Origin: Phycisphaerae bacterium
Lineage (GTDB): Bacteria > Planctomycetota > Phycisphaerae > UBA1845 > UTPLA1
Direction of reading: 5' to 3'
NCBI GenBank assembly: GCA_016935885.1
Contig: JAFGQA010000473.1
Span: 1 to 45,827 of the forward strand
DNA length: 45,827 nucleotides
Shown one piece after another: positions 1 to 8,993 of this stretch. The translations under genes and the position numbers were made by a program. Under the pieces are notes generated by a model, which worked only from the letters and a program-made list of their open reading frames with translations, had not been told where the DNA came from and did not search any database. The stretch's first letter is position 1. Each line of letters starts with the position of its first letter.

Positions 1-93
1 CACGCTTGCCTGTGACTGTGGCACGGGCGTCTCGCCCGTGAATCCACCGCCGAGACGGCGGTGCCACAGGTGCATCCAACCGTGAAGCGCTCT
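1..93. repeat. Family A palindromic element at the window start
   Basis: GGCACGGGCGTCTCGCCCGT, then ACCGCCGAGACGGCGGTGCC, ending CCAACCGTGAAGCGCT. Both arms are perfect palindromes. It is part of the open ybeY frame. Confidence 0.85.
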
Positions 94-705
94 AGGTCTT
101 GGCGTTGGCCGTGCTCCGCGTTGGGCTGCTGCTGATCGTTGGGCTGCCGTTGGGCGTCTTGCTTCTGGGCCTTTACCTCTTAGCTTTCGACTTCCTCCGG
201 AATACGCCGGTCCCAATCCCAGCGACGTCAGGATCTCGTCTTCCCGATCGTGCATCCGGGTCGCCTCCTCCACCGCGTTATCGTCATAGCCGCACAAGTG
301 CAAACAACCGTGGGCCACGTACAACACCAGTTCGCGCCGCCAATCGGTCCTCCTCGACCTCGCCCGCCGTCGGGCTACGGATTGACAAACCAACAGTTGG
401 CCTTCGACCCAGCCGGGCTCCAGCGTGTCTCGCAAATCGAACGACAGGACGTCCGTCGTGCCGTCGCCCCCCAGCCACCTGGCATGTTGCCGCCGCATCT
501 CGGCGTCGCCGATCACAGCAATGTCCAACCGACCACGCCGCACGCGCTCGGCCAGCAGGGTCCGGCGGGCAACGCGGCGGACTTCGTCCGATACTTCGTC
601 CGAACAGCCTGAGACGGTAATCGACAGACGACGGCCGCCGGTGGACCGAGGTTTCGACGTTTCGACGTTTCGACGTTTCGGCGTTTTGCCCGTGGAAGTG
701 CTCAT
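1..705 (-). CDS. ybeY: Endoribonuclease YbeY, open at the window edge
   Basis: Metal-dependent RNase for 16S rRNA 3'-end maturation and ribosome quality control in the cytoplasm. Reading backwards from the ATG at 705, the protein shows TDVLSFDL and then VAHGCLHLCGYDDN (about residues 130-143), the YbeY zinc motif H-x3-H-x5-H. The first two histidines (132, 136) are present; the third ligand position is Asp142 instead of the usual His. The family-typical C terminus, HDREDEILTSLG, ends near position 215. The frame then stays open to base 1, about 70 more codons, the last part encoded by a palindromic repeat, so the true stop lies outside the window. The start overlaps the pgpH stop by 4 nt (ATGA), which fixes the start and suggests translational coupling. 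The N terminus contains a short 8-bp tandem repeat (652-683). Identification is firm; activity with Asp as third ligand is uncertain. Confidence 0.88.
   Translation of the reverse strand, partial: MSTSTGKTPKRRNVETSKPRSTGGRRLSITVSGCSDEVSDEVRRVARRTLLAERVRRGRLDIAVIGDAEMRRQHARWLGGDGTTDVLSFDLRDTLEPGWVEGQLLVCQSVARRRARSRRTDWRRELVLYVAHGCLHLCGYDDNAVEEATRMHDREDEILTSLGLGPAYSGGSRKLRGKGPEARRPTAAQRSAAAQRGARPTPRPRALHGWMHLWHRRLGGGFTGETPVPQSQASV
652..683. repeat. Four 8-bp tandem units in the ybeY 5' end
   Basis: TTTCGACG three times and TTTCGGCG once. It encodes an R-R-N-V-E-T-S-K stretch in the N terminus of YbeY, ahead of the conserved fold. Confidence 0.75.
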
Positions 706-3011
706 GCGGTGCGAACTTGGGCCAGATGGACCCCGCTACGGATCTCACTCTTCTTCTCAGGATAGGCGATGCGACCGTGATGGATGGCTCGCAGACTCTT
801 GACAAGGCTCTGCTCCACGCGGGAGAGTCCCCTCAGTGTGATGTCACAATCGTCGAATTGCCCGTCCATTAGCCGCGACATAGCGATCTCGTGGACCACG
901 GTCTCGATGCGTCCCGGCGTCGGATCCTGGAGCGCCCGAACCGCGCCCTCGACACCGTCGCAGAGCATCAGTATAGCCGATTCGCGAGAATGCGGTTTCG
1001 GGCCGGGATAGCGGAATTCCGTGTCGCTGACCTCGGGCTGACCGCTTGCCTTCGCCTCCTGTGACGCCATCGCGTGGAAGTACCTCACAATCGTCGTGCC
1101 GTGATGCTCGGCGATGAACTGATGCAGAATGGGTGGCAATCGATGATCCCGCGCCAGGGCCAGGCCGTCCTTCACGTGCGTCAGAATCACCAACAGGCTC
1201 ATCGTCGGCGCCAGCCCCCGGTGGGCGTTCATCTTCGCCTGCTGGTTCTCGATGAAGTAGTTCGGCTTGCACAGCTTCCCGACGTCGTGATAGTACGCCC
1301 CCACGCGGACCAGCAGCCCGTTCGCCCCGATCTCCTCGGCCGCCGTCTCCGCCATGCTGCCCAGCAGATGGCTGTGCTGCCAGGTCCCGGGCGCCTTCTC
1401 AATCAGTTGTCGGAGTAACGGCTGGCTCGTGTCAGCCCATTCCAGCAACGTCAAGCTCGTCGTGATCCGGAACGCTCGCTCAATGATCGGCAGCAGAACA
1501 AGAACGATGCTGATGCCCGCCATGGACGCCACGGCAGCGATCCCCGACTGCATCAGGATGAACGCCATCTCCTGCTGATGGGCCAGACCGACAAAGAACA
1601 TGCCGACGGCGGCAACCGCTGCGGTGATGAAGCCCACCTCGAGCATCTTCCATCGCGTGCGAACCTCGCGCAGAAGCAGCACGACCACGGAGGCAACCGA
1701 CAGGTGAATCACCAGCACGCTGAGGGGCTCCTCCGTGACCACGATGGTGAGCAGAGCCAACGCGGTCGCCGCGCCAATCGCGAATCGCTGTGAGTAGGCG
1801 ATGGTCAGGATCGCCGCGGTCATGGTGATCGTGATCATGCTCCACACCGGCGAGAATCCGACCCCGCCGAGGATGAACCGGTCGGCCAGCAACATGACCA
1901 ACAGCAGCAGGGCGAAGGCAAGGGCCCGGGCCGGCTTCCGTGCCACGCGAGGTTGCGTCAGTACCGTATAGGCCGACAGACCGAGCGTCACCAACAGCAA
2001 CACGCCCATCAGGCCCAAACGCTCTTTTCGCCACTGGCTCCGAAGCTCCGGGTCTACGCTTCGCTTACGCAGGTACTCCGCGTGCTCGGCCTTGAGCAAG
2101 GCGAGGCCCTCATCATCGAGGATGCCTGCCCTGACCAGTCGGTCGCCAGGTTCATACGAGTCCCTCGCCGGCGCGAGCGCCGCCAACTTCTCGTCGATCC
2201 TGGTCCTCGTAAGCTGGCGGTCGTACACGTAGATGGGATGGTACTCACCCTCCTTGGGAACGATTTCCCGCTCGACGATCGGGACCATCGCCTCCTTGAT
2301 CGCCGGCACGAACAGATACTGCACCAGATCCTCGGCAAGCCGCCTGACGTGGTCCGAGTTGCTGGCGTACGTCAGCCGCTCCTTGGGAACGGCCGAGAAT
2401 GCGCCATCGCCCCGATCGATCATCACGTGGCTGGCCGTGCTCCGAACCGCCCGGTCAACGTCCAGGTCCGCATGCTCGATCATGTTCTCCCGCGCCAGCC
2501 GTTGGGCGACACTGTCCACCTTGCGCCTGAACTGCTCGCTCCCAGCCTCATCGGTCAGTGTCTTGAAGACATCAAACGTGGCCTGATCGAGGGGCCTCCG
2601 CTGACCATGTGTCTCCTGGTACTTCTCGTAGTTCTCCGCCGCCTTGACTGCGGCATGGAGACTGCGGAACTCGTCCTGAATCGCCTTTACCAGCGCTTGG
2701 TCCAGGTGGAAATAGTCCGGAACGTCCTGCTGAGCCTTCTTCCGCTGCTCTTCGGTGCGGCGGTCGTTGATCCGCTCGAAACCGACCCGCGCCAGCACAG
2801 GTCGCGTCAGCTTCATCTCGCGCGTATATGGCAGCCGCTCGTCGCCCGATACGATGATGATCGTCGCCGCCGCCCAGAAGGCGGCCGCAATCACACAGGG
2901 CCAGCCGAGCAGGGCGCGCAAACGCTGCCACCACGGCACTTGGCCGTCGGCCAGCTTCCGGCGTGTCTCAGCCTGCCGTGTTGATCGCGATTGTCCCAAG
3001 TGCCACATCAT
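702..3011 (-). CDS. pgpH: 7TM-HD family cyclic-di-AMP phosphodiesterase, PgpH type
   Basis: A 769-residue membrane protein with an N-terminal transmembrane helix (about residues 35-55), a long extracytoplasmic 7TMR-HDED-type region, about seven membrane helices (about 335-510) and a cytoplasmic HD domain. The HD signature YYHDVGK is at about residue 575, followed by the downstream HD-domain motifs HRGLAP, LARDHRLP and AEHHGTT. Family members hydrolyse c-di-AMP to pApA; that activity is inferred by homology. It overlaps ybeY by 4 nt. The pgpH-ybeY order is common in bacteria, but the usual phoH partner is not upstream here. No clear Shine-Dalgarno sequence precedes the ATG at 3011, and a second ATG follows directly. 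Confidence 0.92.
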   Translation of the reverse strand: MMWHLGQSRSTRQAETRRKLADGQVPWWQRLRALLGWPCVIAAAFWAAATIIIVSGDERLPYTREMKLTRPVLARVGFERINDRRTEEQRKKAQQDVPDYFHLDQALVKAIQDEFRSLHAAVKAAENYEKYQETHGQRRPLDQATFDVFKTLTDEAGSEQFRRKVDSVAQRLARENMIEHADLDVDRAVRSTASHVMIDRGDGAFSAVPKERLTYASNSDHVRRLAEDLVQYLFVPAIKEAMVPIVEREIVPKEGEYHPIYVYDRQLTRTRIDEKLAALAPARDSYEPGDRLVRAGILDDEGLALLKAEHAEYLRKRSVDPELRSQWRKERLGLMGVLLLVTLGLSAYTVLTQPRVARKPARALAFALLLLVMLLADRFILGGVGFSPVWSMITITMTAAILTIAYSQRFAIGAATALALLTIVVTEEPLSVLVIHLSVASVVVLLLREVRTRWKMLEVGFITAAVAAVGMFFVGLAHQQEMAFILMQSGIAAVASMAGISIVLVLLPIIERAFRITTSLTLLEWADTSQPLLRQLIEKAPGTWQHSHLLGSMAETAAEEIGANGLLVRVGAYYHDVGKLCKPNYFIENQQAKMNAHRGLAPTMSLLVILTHVKDGLALARDHRLPPILHQFIAEHHGTTIVRYFHAMASQEAKASGQPEVSDTEFRYPGPKPHSRESAILMLCDGVEGAVRALQDPTPGRIETVVHEIAMSRLMDGQFDDCDITLRGLSRVEQSLVKSLRAIHHGRIAYPEKKSEIRSGVHLAQVRTA

Positions 3012-3100
3012 CTGCGCCGCCGCGGTTTGCGGCGGACGATCCTCCGCGGTCCTCTGTGTGGGCCCACGAGCCCAAGATCTGGCCGTCGGAGTCCGGTTAC

Positions 3101-3129
3101 ATTATACACCCGCGAATCCACGTCAGAAA
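3101..3129 (-). promoter_or_regulatory. Possible sigma70-type promoter for pgpH-ybeY
   Basis: On the minus strand a perfect TATAAT lies at 3106-3101, about 90 bp upstream of the pgpH start, which stands out in a GC-rich background. The -35 region (about 3129-3124) is only a weak match. Expected transcription start is near 3094. Confidence 0.4.
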
Positions 3130-3616
3130 ACCTATCGCCCGCAAGGCTACGCTGCCTGACCAAAATCAACAACACGTCCTATAACGATCCCCGCACGTTG
3201 TGGGTTCGCCCACATCGCCCGACAATCAACGTCTCACGAAGGAGACGCGCAACTATTGCAGTAGATTGAAGTTACGCCTACGGCCCCGCCGTCGAAACAA
3301 CAACGGTGCCACACGCCACCGTGACCCTCACAGACGCTACAGGCCAAAACGATTGCCGAGGTCCCTAAACGCTTGCCCTGTCCGCCGGCCGGCTGGCACG
3401 CTGGCCAAGCAGGAGGCTGCCGATCGATCCCAGGCATCCCCCGACCCGGCTGGCACATCCACTGCTATGAGGTCCCCCGTCACAGGAGCCCCCAACATCG
3501 CTCAGGTCCATACGCCTTGGGGCTCGACCGACTCGAGACAGGCCGCCTCGCTGAGCTTGAGGCCCTTCGGGCCGACGCCGGCGCCAGAAGGTAAGCGACG
3601 GAGAGGGAAGCACCCC
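3130..3616. other. Gene-free stretch with degenerate GC-rich palindromes
   Basis: No convincing gene is seen between the pgpH promoter and the small membrane gene. The stretch holds broken remains of dispersed repeats, for example a GGCTGGCACGCTGG-type segment near 3390-3415 and a gtgccacacgcc remnant near 3305. Frames crossing it have compositions typical of non-coding GC-rich DNA. Confidence 0.5.
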
Positions 3617-3985
3617 ATGACACCCAAACGCGACAATCGCACCTTAACGGACAGCGCCTTGACGGACACCACCTTGACGGACACCACTTTGACGGACAGC
3701 ACCTTGACGGACCGCCTGTTCTGCTTGGCCGTCGCACTCGTCGGCCTTGTGCTCGTCCTCGCCGTGTTGGCAGACGCCGATGCGGGGTTCTCGCCAACCC
3801 CGTCCATGCTCGCCACGCCGACGGTAAGTCGGCTCGAAGTGGGTGCCACTGGCAGCTTGCTGCCAGTGCGGCACTCTGAATGGATCGCCGGATCCGCCCT
3901 CCAAGCCACCGGACTTCACGTTTCGGATGCAGTGATCGTGATGGTTCCATGCCTAGGCGCAGCCGCCGGGTTCCTGCACAATTGA
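3617..3985 (+). CDS. Small single-pass membrane protein with LTDxx tandem repeats
   Basis: A 122-residue ORF with a purine-rich ribosome-binding stretch (GGAGAGGGAAG) just before the ATG. After a short basic start come five 5-residue repeats of the form (T/A)LTD(T/S), encoded by 15-bp direct repeats at about 3645-3709. A strong transmembrane helix follows (about residues 35-53, VALVGLVLVLAVLA). Further on, GATGSLLPVRH is encoded by a copy of palindromic repeat family C (3842-3874), in frame. The C terminus is again hydrophobic. It lies 77 bp upstream of the SAM hydroxide adenosyltransferase gene on the same strand. No family is recognised; it could also be a fortuitous ORF, though the helix and ribosome-binding site argue for a gene. 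Confidence 0.5.
   Translation: MTPKRDNRTLTDSALTDTTLTDTTLTDSTLTDRLFCLAVALVGLVLVLAVLADADAGFSPTPSMLATPTVSRLEVGATGSLLPVRHSEWIAGSALQATGLHVSDAVIVMVPCLGAAAGFLHN
3842..3874. repeat. Family C palindrome inside the small membrane protein gene
   Basis: GTGCCACTGGCAGCTTGCTG followed by CCAGTGCGGCAC. Translated as GATGSLLPVRH. A free copy lies at 45765. Confidence 0.75.
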
Positions 3986-4033
3986 GCAAGAACGCCGAGC
4001 CACCCGGCGGAGGCGCATCTAGGAAGGTCCAGC

Positions 4034-4062
4034 AGCTAACAGCTTATAGCTAACAGCTTCTC
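4034..4062 (+). repeat. Short direct repeat at the 5' edge of the SAM hydrolase gene
   Basis: AGCTAACAGCTT occurs twice, separated by two bases, ending directly before the ATG at 4063. Each unit is nearly self-complementary (AGCT...AGCT), so the leader may fold near the start codon. No normal Shine-Dalgarno sequence is visible here. Confidence 0.6.
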
Positions 4063-4851
4063 ATGCGAATCATCACCCTGACAACCGATTTCGGTGAGGC
4101 CGACCATTACATCGCCTGCATGAAGGGAGTCATCCTCCAGCACGCGCCGACCGTCCACATCGTCGATGTAACCCACGTCATTCAACCCCATGATGTGGTT
4201 CACGGGGCGTTCGTCCTCCGGCAGATCTTCGATCACTTCCCGGAAGGGACGATCCACATCGCCGTCGTGGACCCCGGTGTGGGCACGGCCCGCCGGCTGC
4301 TCGCCGTGCGTTACGAGGACCAGATCGTCCTCGCTCCGGACAACGGCTTGGTCAGCTTGATCCACCGCGATTTCGCCATGGACGAACTCCGCGCTATCGA
4401 GAACACGCGGCTCTTCCGCCAGGAGATCAGCGCTACGTTTCACGGCCGGGATGTCCTTGCCCCATTGGCCGGGCACTTGGCCGAGGGCCTGGCCCTGGAA
4501 AACGTCGGCCCGGTCATTGACCAACTCGAGATCCTGAACCTGGAGCGCCCCATGCCGCTTCCCGATGGCGGCATGGAAGGCCAGGTCTTGTACGTGGATC
4601 GATTCGGAAACATGGTCTCGAACATCAGCCATGTGGACCTCGATGTCGTGGCCCCCGCCAACACCCGGGCATTGAACGTCCACGTCGGGCCCTTGCGCGT
4701 CGGGCCGCTCAAGACCACCTACGCCGACGTGGCGCCCGGCGAGATCGTCGCCATCATCGGTTCCACCGGCATGCTCGAAATCGCCATCAATCAGGGTAAT
4801 GCCGCCGCACAACTCCGCGCCGCACCGGGCACCATCGTCGTCGTCCGCTGA
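4063..4851 (+). CDS. SAM hydroxide adenosyltransferase (DUF62 family)
   Basis: A 262-residue cytoplasmic enzyme of the DUF62/SAM_adeno_trans family, whose members hydrolyse S-adenosylmethionine to adenosine and methionine and are related to SAM-dependent fluorinases and chlorinases. Family features seen: the N-terminal strand ITLTTDFG, the acidic site at DVTH, AVVDPGVGT, LAPDNGLVS, the FHGRDVLAP motif with the Arg-Asp-His region, and the C-terminal YVDRFGNMVSNI and GSTGMLEIAINQGNAA. Length and architecture match a complete member. No halogenase-specific feature could be judged by eye, so hydrolase is the default reading. It appears monocistronic; the gene behind it is convergent. Confidence 0.93.
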   Translation: MRIITLTTDFGEADHYIACMKGVILQHAPTVHIVDVTHVIQPHDVVHGAFVLRQIFDHFPEGTIHIAVVDPGVGTARRLLAVRYEDQIVLAPDNGLVSLIHRDFAMDELRAIENTRLFRQEISATFHGRDVLAPLAGHLAEGLALENVGPVIDQLEILNLERPMPLPDGGMEGQVLYVDRFGNMVSNISHVDLDVVAPANTRALNVHVGPLRVGPLKTTYADVAPGEIVAIIGSTGMLEIAINQGNAAAQLRAAPGTIVVVR

Positions 4852-4958
4852 GCGCACCCATGCAAGCAGAGCACCCCACGGCCCCGGCAAATGTGATACA
4901 CCGGTCCGCCGTTCCGCAGCGGATCGGCATCGCGCGACGCTCCGCGCGACGAGCGCGG

Positions 4959-5963
4959 TCAATGCGGGTTGTAGCGAATGGTAAAGGGCCAACCAAGCTG
5001 AGCGGCGAACCGGTGCGCCGGGCCGTCTGGCCGGAGCAGCACTGCACATCCTCCTGGCATGTCGATCAGCAGGTCGTCCAGGAGCACCTGACCGTCCGCC
5101 AGGGCCTCGCGATTGACAAACGCGTAGGCGAACACACGCCCCCCGGACGTCTCGATCCAGACGGGCCGGGGCACGTCCGGACTGCTGAGCTGCGCGATGA
5201 CGGTCACCGGCACACAGCTCCATTCGCGCCACGCATTCAGTTCCTCCGGAGCGATGCTGCCGCAGGTCCCCGGTGCCGGGTCCAGAAAATCCCACGGGGC
5301 CGGCTCCAGCAGATCCCACGCGGTCAGGGACGGGCCCTTATGATACGGGCGGCTCGGATGGGCCCCCAAAGCACAAGCCACCTTCCTGTTCTTTGTGAGA
5401 CCCCATGTCGGACCGATGAGGCTCGGTCCCGCGGACCAGCCCGTGACGGGACCGACGCCGTTGAGCTTCATATGTGCGCTGGGCATCAGTATCTGCGGTC
5501 GCTGCGACAGGGCTGCATTCGCTATCTTGCTGAGATACCGCCGCGCCCCGGTGACGTCGCGCTCCCAGGCCGCTGCGACGAAACCCGCCACGACCGGGGC
5601 CGCCGCGATGGAACCGTTGATCGTGAGGAGAATGGCAATCAACAAGGTCCCGTGGACCACGGCCGAGGCCGCCCCAAGAAGGACGGCGGCCCGGCCGACG
5701 CGGCGCCCTTTCACGAACCCGACCGAACGTCGGATCCGACGCAGTCCGGAGAAGCCCAGCACCGCCGCGGCCATCCCGAGCAGCGCCGCGGCGAGCACGC
5801 CGAGGAGCCAGGCGGTCCCGGCAAGCACGGCCGCGAGCAGCGACGCTCCGCCGCCGACCAGGGCAATCAGCGCCAACAGGAGAGACGCCTTCACGGCCCG
5901 AGGCAGTGCCGAGCAGATCGGATTGGCCGCGGGCGGCTGAACGGATTCGCGGGGGATGGACAT
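4959..5963 (-). CDS. Unknown four-helix membrane protein
   Basis: A 334-residue protein not assigned to a named family. After a short Pro-rich cytoplasmic start it has hydrophobic segments at about residues 22-45, 48-70, 85-110 and 115-135, then a soluble region of about 200 residues with Trp-rich, Pro-rich stretches (AWDLLEPAPWDFLDPAPG). The front half resembles DUF4190-like small membrane modules; the rear half looks extracytoplasmic. Frames on the opposite strand over the same DNA are long but compositionally poor and are taken as shadows. It lies convergent to the SAM hydrolase gene. Confidence 0.7.
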   Translation of the reverse strand: MSIPRESVQPPAANPICSALPRAVKASLLLALIALVGGGASLLAAVLAGTAWLLGVLAAALLGMAAAVLGFSGLRRIRRSVGFVKGRRVGRAAVLLGAASAVVHGTLLIAILLTINGSIAAAPVVAGFVAAAWERDVTGARRYLSKIANAALSQRPQILMPSAHMKLNGVGPVTGWSAGPSLIGPTWGLTKNRKVACALGAHPSRPYHKGPSLTAWDLLEPAPWDFLDPAPGTCGSIAPEELNAWREWSCVPVTVIAQLSSPDVPRPVWIETSGGRVFAYAFVNREALADGQVLLDDLLIDMPGGCAVLLRPDGPAHRFAAQLGWPFTIRYNPH

Positions 5964-5975
5964 TGGATCAAGCGA

Positions 5976-6236
5976 TCAGTCGTGGGTGTTGCCCAGATTC
6001 GCCAGCAATGGGTCAAGGTCGTTCGTGTCAACCGCTCCGTCGGCGTTGAGGTCGGCCATCCAACTATACTGGCCTTCGATCGACCACGCCACGATCGAGT
6101 CGACCAGGGATGCAAGGTCGATCCGGTCGACGCGGCCATCTCCGTTAAAGTCACCGAAGATCGGCGAGTTGAGTAACGCCGTACCCAACTGAACAATCAG
6201 TGTCGACTTCGCCCGTTGGATCAGAATCCTCAGCAT
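5976..6236 (-). pseudogene. Dockerin-like remnant (two EF-hand type calcium loops)
   Basis: The 86-residue frame carries two dockerin type I calcium-binding segments: GDFNGDGRVDRIDLASLVDS and ADLNADGAVDTNDLDPLL. Such pairs normally sit at the C terminus of large secreted proteins in planctomycetes and mediate attachment or export-related interactions. Here an in-frame TGA stands directly before the first ATG, there is no signal peptide and no catalytic or adhesive domain upstream, so the piece is read as the 3' remnant of a deleted gene. A small free dockerin peptide is the alternative. Confidence 0.7.
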
Positions 6237-6690
6237 TCACCGTGAAGGGTCAAACCGCCAATGCAACGAGGAGGGTAACAGCAATCGTCAGGACGCTCGG
6301 CTCGACTCCGATTCCCTTTGCTGATTGGGCTTGCACATGCGACATCAGATCGTACTGGGAACCACACTAGCAAGACTCCAAACCGGGTACAAGTGAGCTT
6401 CTGTGGAAACACATGAAGCAGGCCGACGGAGACACGGCCCGCGAGTTCCGCTGGTGCAAGAATCCTTTCTCGCCCGCACTTCCGGTGGGAGTCCTTTCCC
6501 ACACCCCGACACAGGGGGCCGAGAAGGGATTCTCGGCCCAGCGTCGTCTTCACCTACTGAGATGACGTACACCCACATGGCAGGCTGGTTCGTTTGTTCA
6601 CGATCGCACGAGAGCCAGTCCAGGGCGGGTCAAGCGAATCGCTCGCCGATATTCGTCTCGCACCGGCCTACGCATTATCATGCGTACGTG
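6237..6690. other. Gene-free stretch with family D repeat
   Basis: This 454-bp stretch contains no convincing gene. It holds a family D palindrome (6459-6542). The CLC reading frame is open upstream to 6403, but that part is Arg/Pro-rich, encodes repeat DNA, and precedes the natural CLC N terminus. Confidence 0.55.
6459..6542. repeat. Family D palindrome (GGGATTCTCGG type), degenerate copy
   Basis: Contains GAATCCTTTCTCG and, inverted about 55 bp later, CCGAGAAGGGATTCTCGG. The same core forms the ends of the better-preserved element at 20231-20360. It lies upstream of the CLC gene. Confidence 0.65.
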
Positions 6691-8835
6691 ATGCACGCGC
6701 GCGACATCCTGGATCGGCTGCCGCGGCCGGCGGCGCGATGGAGCCGGCTGTTTGCCCTCGGCACGCTGGTGGGGGCGTTGGGCGGGCTCGCGGCGGCAGG
6801 CATGGAATGGGGGCTGCACCACGGCGCGGAGTTGTTGGTCGGTCGATTCACGCACCTGGGGAGCGAGCACGTCTTCGCGTACCGGTGGGAGGTGCTGCTG
6901 CTGCCGGCCCTCGGTGGGCTGGCGTCGGGCGTGGCGGTGCGGTTGCTCTGCCCAACGTCGATCGGCCAGGGCACGGACGTACTGACACGCGCGTTTCACC
7001 AGAACATGGGCAACCTCCCCTTGAAGGGACCGCTGATCAGGAACGCGGCCGCCGTCGGCGTGATCTCGTGCGGCGGGTCCGCCGGGCCGGAGGGTCCCAT
7101 CGCTGCTTTGGGCGCGGCGCTGGGCTCGAGCGTTGGCAACATGTTCCGCCTGACGCCGCGCGAGCGACGCGTGCTGTTGGTCGCCGGGTGCGCCGCCGGC
7201 GTCGGGGCGATATTCCGATGCCCCCTCGGCGGGGCGCTCTTCGCCGCGAGCGTCTTGTACCGCGAGGAGGAGTTCGAGGCCGAGGCCGTCGTGCCGGCCT
7301 TCGTCTCCTCAGTCATCGGATACTCCACCTTCATGACGCTGTGGGGCGGGCTGGGTCACTTTCAATACCTCCTGCAATCTGACAACTTCGACCCGACTTT
7401 GCTCGGCTTCGTGTCCCCGATCGAGTTGCTGCCCTACGCGGTCCTGGGGCCGTTGTGCGGCTTGGTGGCCATCTTCTTTGGGTGGTGCTTTCGACTCGTG
7501 GAGAGACGGATCGTGCCGTGGTCTCGGCTGCCGCGATGGCTCACGCCAGCCGTGGGCGGACTGGCGACGGGAGCACTGGCGTGCATGATTCCGCAGGTGA
7601 TGGATGGCCGGTACCGGTTCATTCTGAACACCCTGGTGGGCTTCCAGGACATGACCGTCTGGGCATTGGTCGCTCTGTTCGCGGCCGTGGTGCTCGCCAA
7701 GTGCATGGCAACCGCATTGACAGTTGGCAGCGGGGCATCGGGCGGCGTACTCGGGCCAGGCGTGTTCATGGGCGGCGCGGTTGGGGCGTTTCTCGGCGCC
7801 CTGCTACAGGCCGTCTTTCCTGGACTACTCGACATCAACCCGCACCTGGGGCAGGCATTGATCGCCGTCGGCATGGGCGGCGTCCTGGCGGCCACGATGC
7901 GAACACCGTTGGCCTGCATCGTGATGGTCTGTGAAATGACCGGCAGTTACGGCTTGATCGTTCCGCTCATGGTCGTGTGTATCAGCTCGTATGTGGTCGG
8001 CCGTCGTTGGGGGCTGAACGACGAGCAGGTTCGCGGCCTGGCCCAATCTCCCGCACACGCGGGCGACGCGATCGTGCACATGCTCGAGTCCTGGAAGGTC
8101 GGGCAGTTGATGGAGCCGCATTGGGAGGAAACCGTCACGCCGGATACGCCGCTGCGTGGACTGGTGGAACGAATCAAACCCGGCACGCGGCCGACCTTTG
8201 CCGTCGCCAAACAGGGCCGGCTGCTCGGCCTGATCTCCGTGCCGGACATTCGCCGCATCACAGAGGAACTCGGCCAACGAACCGGCTTGCCGGTGACCGA
8301 TTCCGCGCTTCATGATGACCCGGCCAGCGAGGCGGTCATCGCCATGGACATCATGACCGAACGGATGGTCACGGTGTGCCCCCATGACGACGTCTACCGC
8401 GCGCTCGAGGAACTCAGGCGGAGCAATCACGACGTGTTGCCGGTTGTATCACGCCAAGACGGCCCTCGGACAGGCTCGTCCTCGCGATGGGTGGGAATGC
8501 TGACGCGGGAGCGTGTGTTCGAGACGGTTCGTCGCAACATCGCCGAGACGCAGAAGTTGATGTTCCACGAACACAAGGGACTGACGACCATCGAGCACGA
8601 GGGCCAGCTTCAGCAGCTCGTCATGGGCGTCTCGCCGATGCAGAAGGACATGATCCAACGCCACCTGGTACCGATGGACGCCGTGGGCAAGTCGCTGCGC
8701 CAGGCGGACTTCCGCCGCGTGTACGGGGCACAGGTCATCGCCATCGAGCAACCCGACGGGTCCTTGCAGTGCCCGCCCGATCTCGACGCCCCGCTGTCAA
8801 CAGGCCAGCGACTGCTCGCGATCGTGTGGCAATGA
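6691..8835 (+). CDS. CLC-type chloride channel or Cl-/H+ antiporter with CBS pair
   Basis: About 714 residues from the chosen ATG (6691, MHARDILDRL), directly ahead of the first CLC helices. The membrane domain shows CGGSAGPEGPIAALG, matching the CLC G(K/R)EGP filter region with its gating glutamate retained, and GSGASGGVLGPGVFMGG, matching the GxFxP region. The retained glutamate favours proton-coupled antiport over pure channel function. Two CBS domains follow (about residues 465-640), which usually bind adenine nucleotides and regulate gating, with a C-terminal tail ending in a TrkA-C-like stretch. An upstream extension of the frame to 6403 is rejected as repeat-encoded. Confidence 0.9.
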   Translation: MHARDILDRLPRPAARWSRLFALGTLVGALGGLAAAGMEWGLHHGAELLVGRFTHLGSEHVFAYRWEVLLLPALGGLASGVAVRLLCPTSIGQGTDVLTRAFHQNMGNLPLKGPLIRNAAAVGVISCGGSAGPEGPIAALGAALGSSVGNMFRLTPRERRVLLVAGCAAGVGAIFRCPLGGALFAASVLYREEEFEAEAVVPAFVSSVIGYSTFMTLWGGLGHFQYLLQSDNFDPTLLGFVSPIELLPYAVLGPLCGLVAIFFGWCFRLVERRIVPWSRLPRWLTPAVGGLATGALACMIPQVMDGRYRFILNTLVGFQDMTVWALVALFAAVVLAKCMATALTVGSGASGGVLGPGVFMGGAVGAFLGALLQAVFPGLLDINPHLGQALIAVGMGGVLAATMRTPLACIVMVCEMTGSYGLIVPLMVVCISSYVVGRRWGLNDEQVRGLAQSPAHAGDAIVHMLESWKVGQLMEPHWEETVTPDTPLRGLVERIKPGTRPTFAVAKQGRLLGLISVPDIRRITEELGQRTGLPVTDSALHDDPASEAVIAMDIMTERMVTVCPHDDVYRALEELRRSNHDVLPVVSRQDGPRTGSSSRWVGMLTRERVFETVRRNIAETQKLMFHEHKGLTTIEHEGQLQQLVMGVSPMQKDMIQRHLVPMDAVGKSLRQADFRRVYGAQVIAIEQPDGSLQCPPDLDAPLSTGQRLLAIVWQ

Positions 8836-8993
8836 CATCGGTTGCACAACCTCGACGAGCCGAGGACACCGGCCCGCGCGAGCATTCAGGACAGCGTCTG
8901 ACATCCCGTGCCCTTGAATGGCCGCACGTGCCAAGGCGCGCGACGCTTCGGCGTCATCGACAGCCGTGAAGGCGATTTGCTCGGCTTGAGTTG

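Noticed and set aside
4860..6176. A 438-codon frame on the plus strand
   Set aside because: It is rich in Arg/Gly/His with no recognisable motif and lies over a minus-strand gene with clear transmembrane helices; read as a shadow.
6403..6690. Possible N-terminal extension of the CLC protein
   Set aside because: It is Arg/Pro-rich, includes a family D palindrome and precedes the natural first helix; the ATG at 6691 fits the family.
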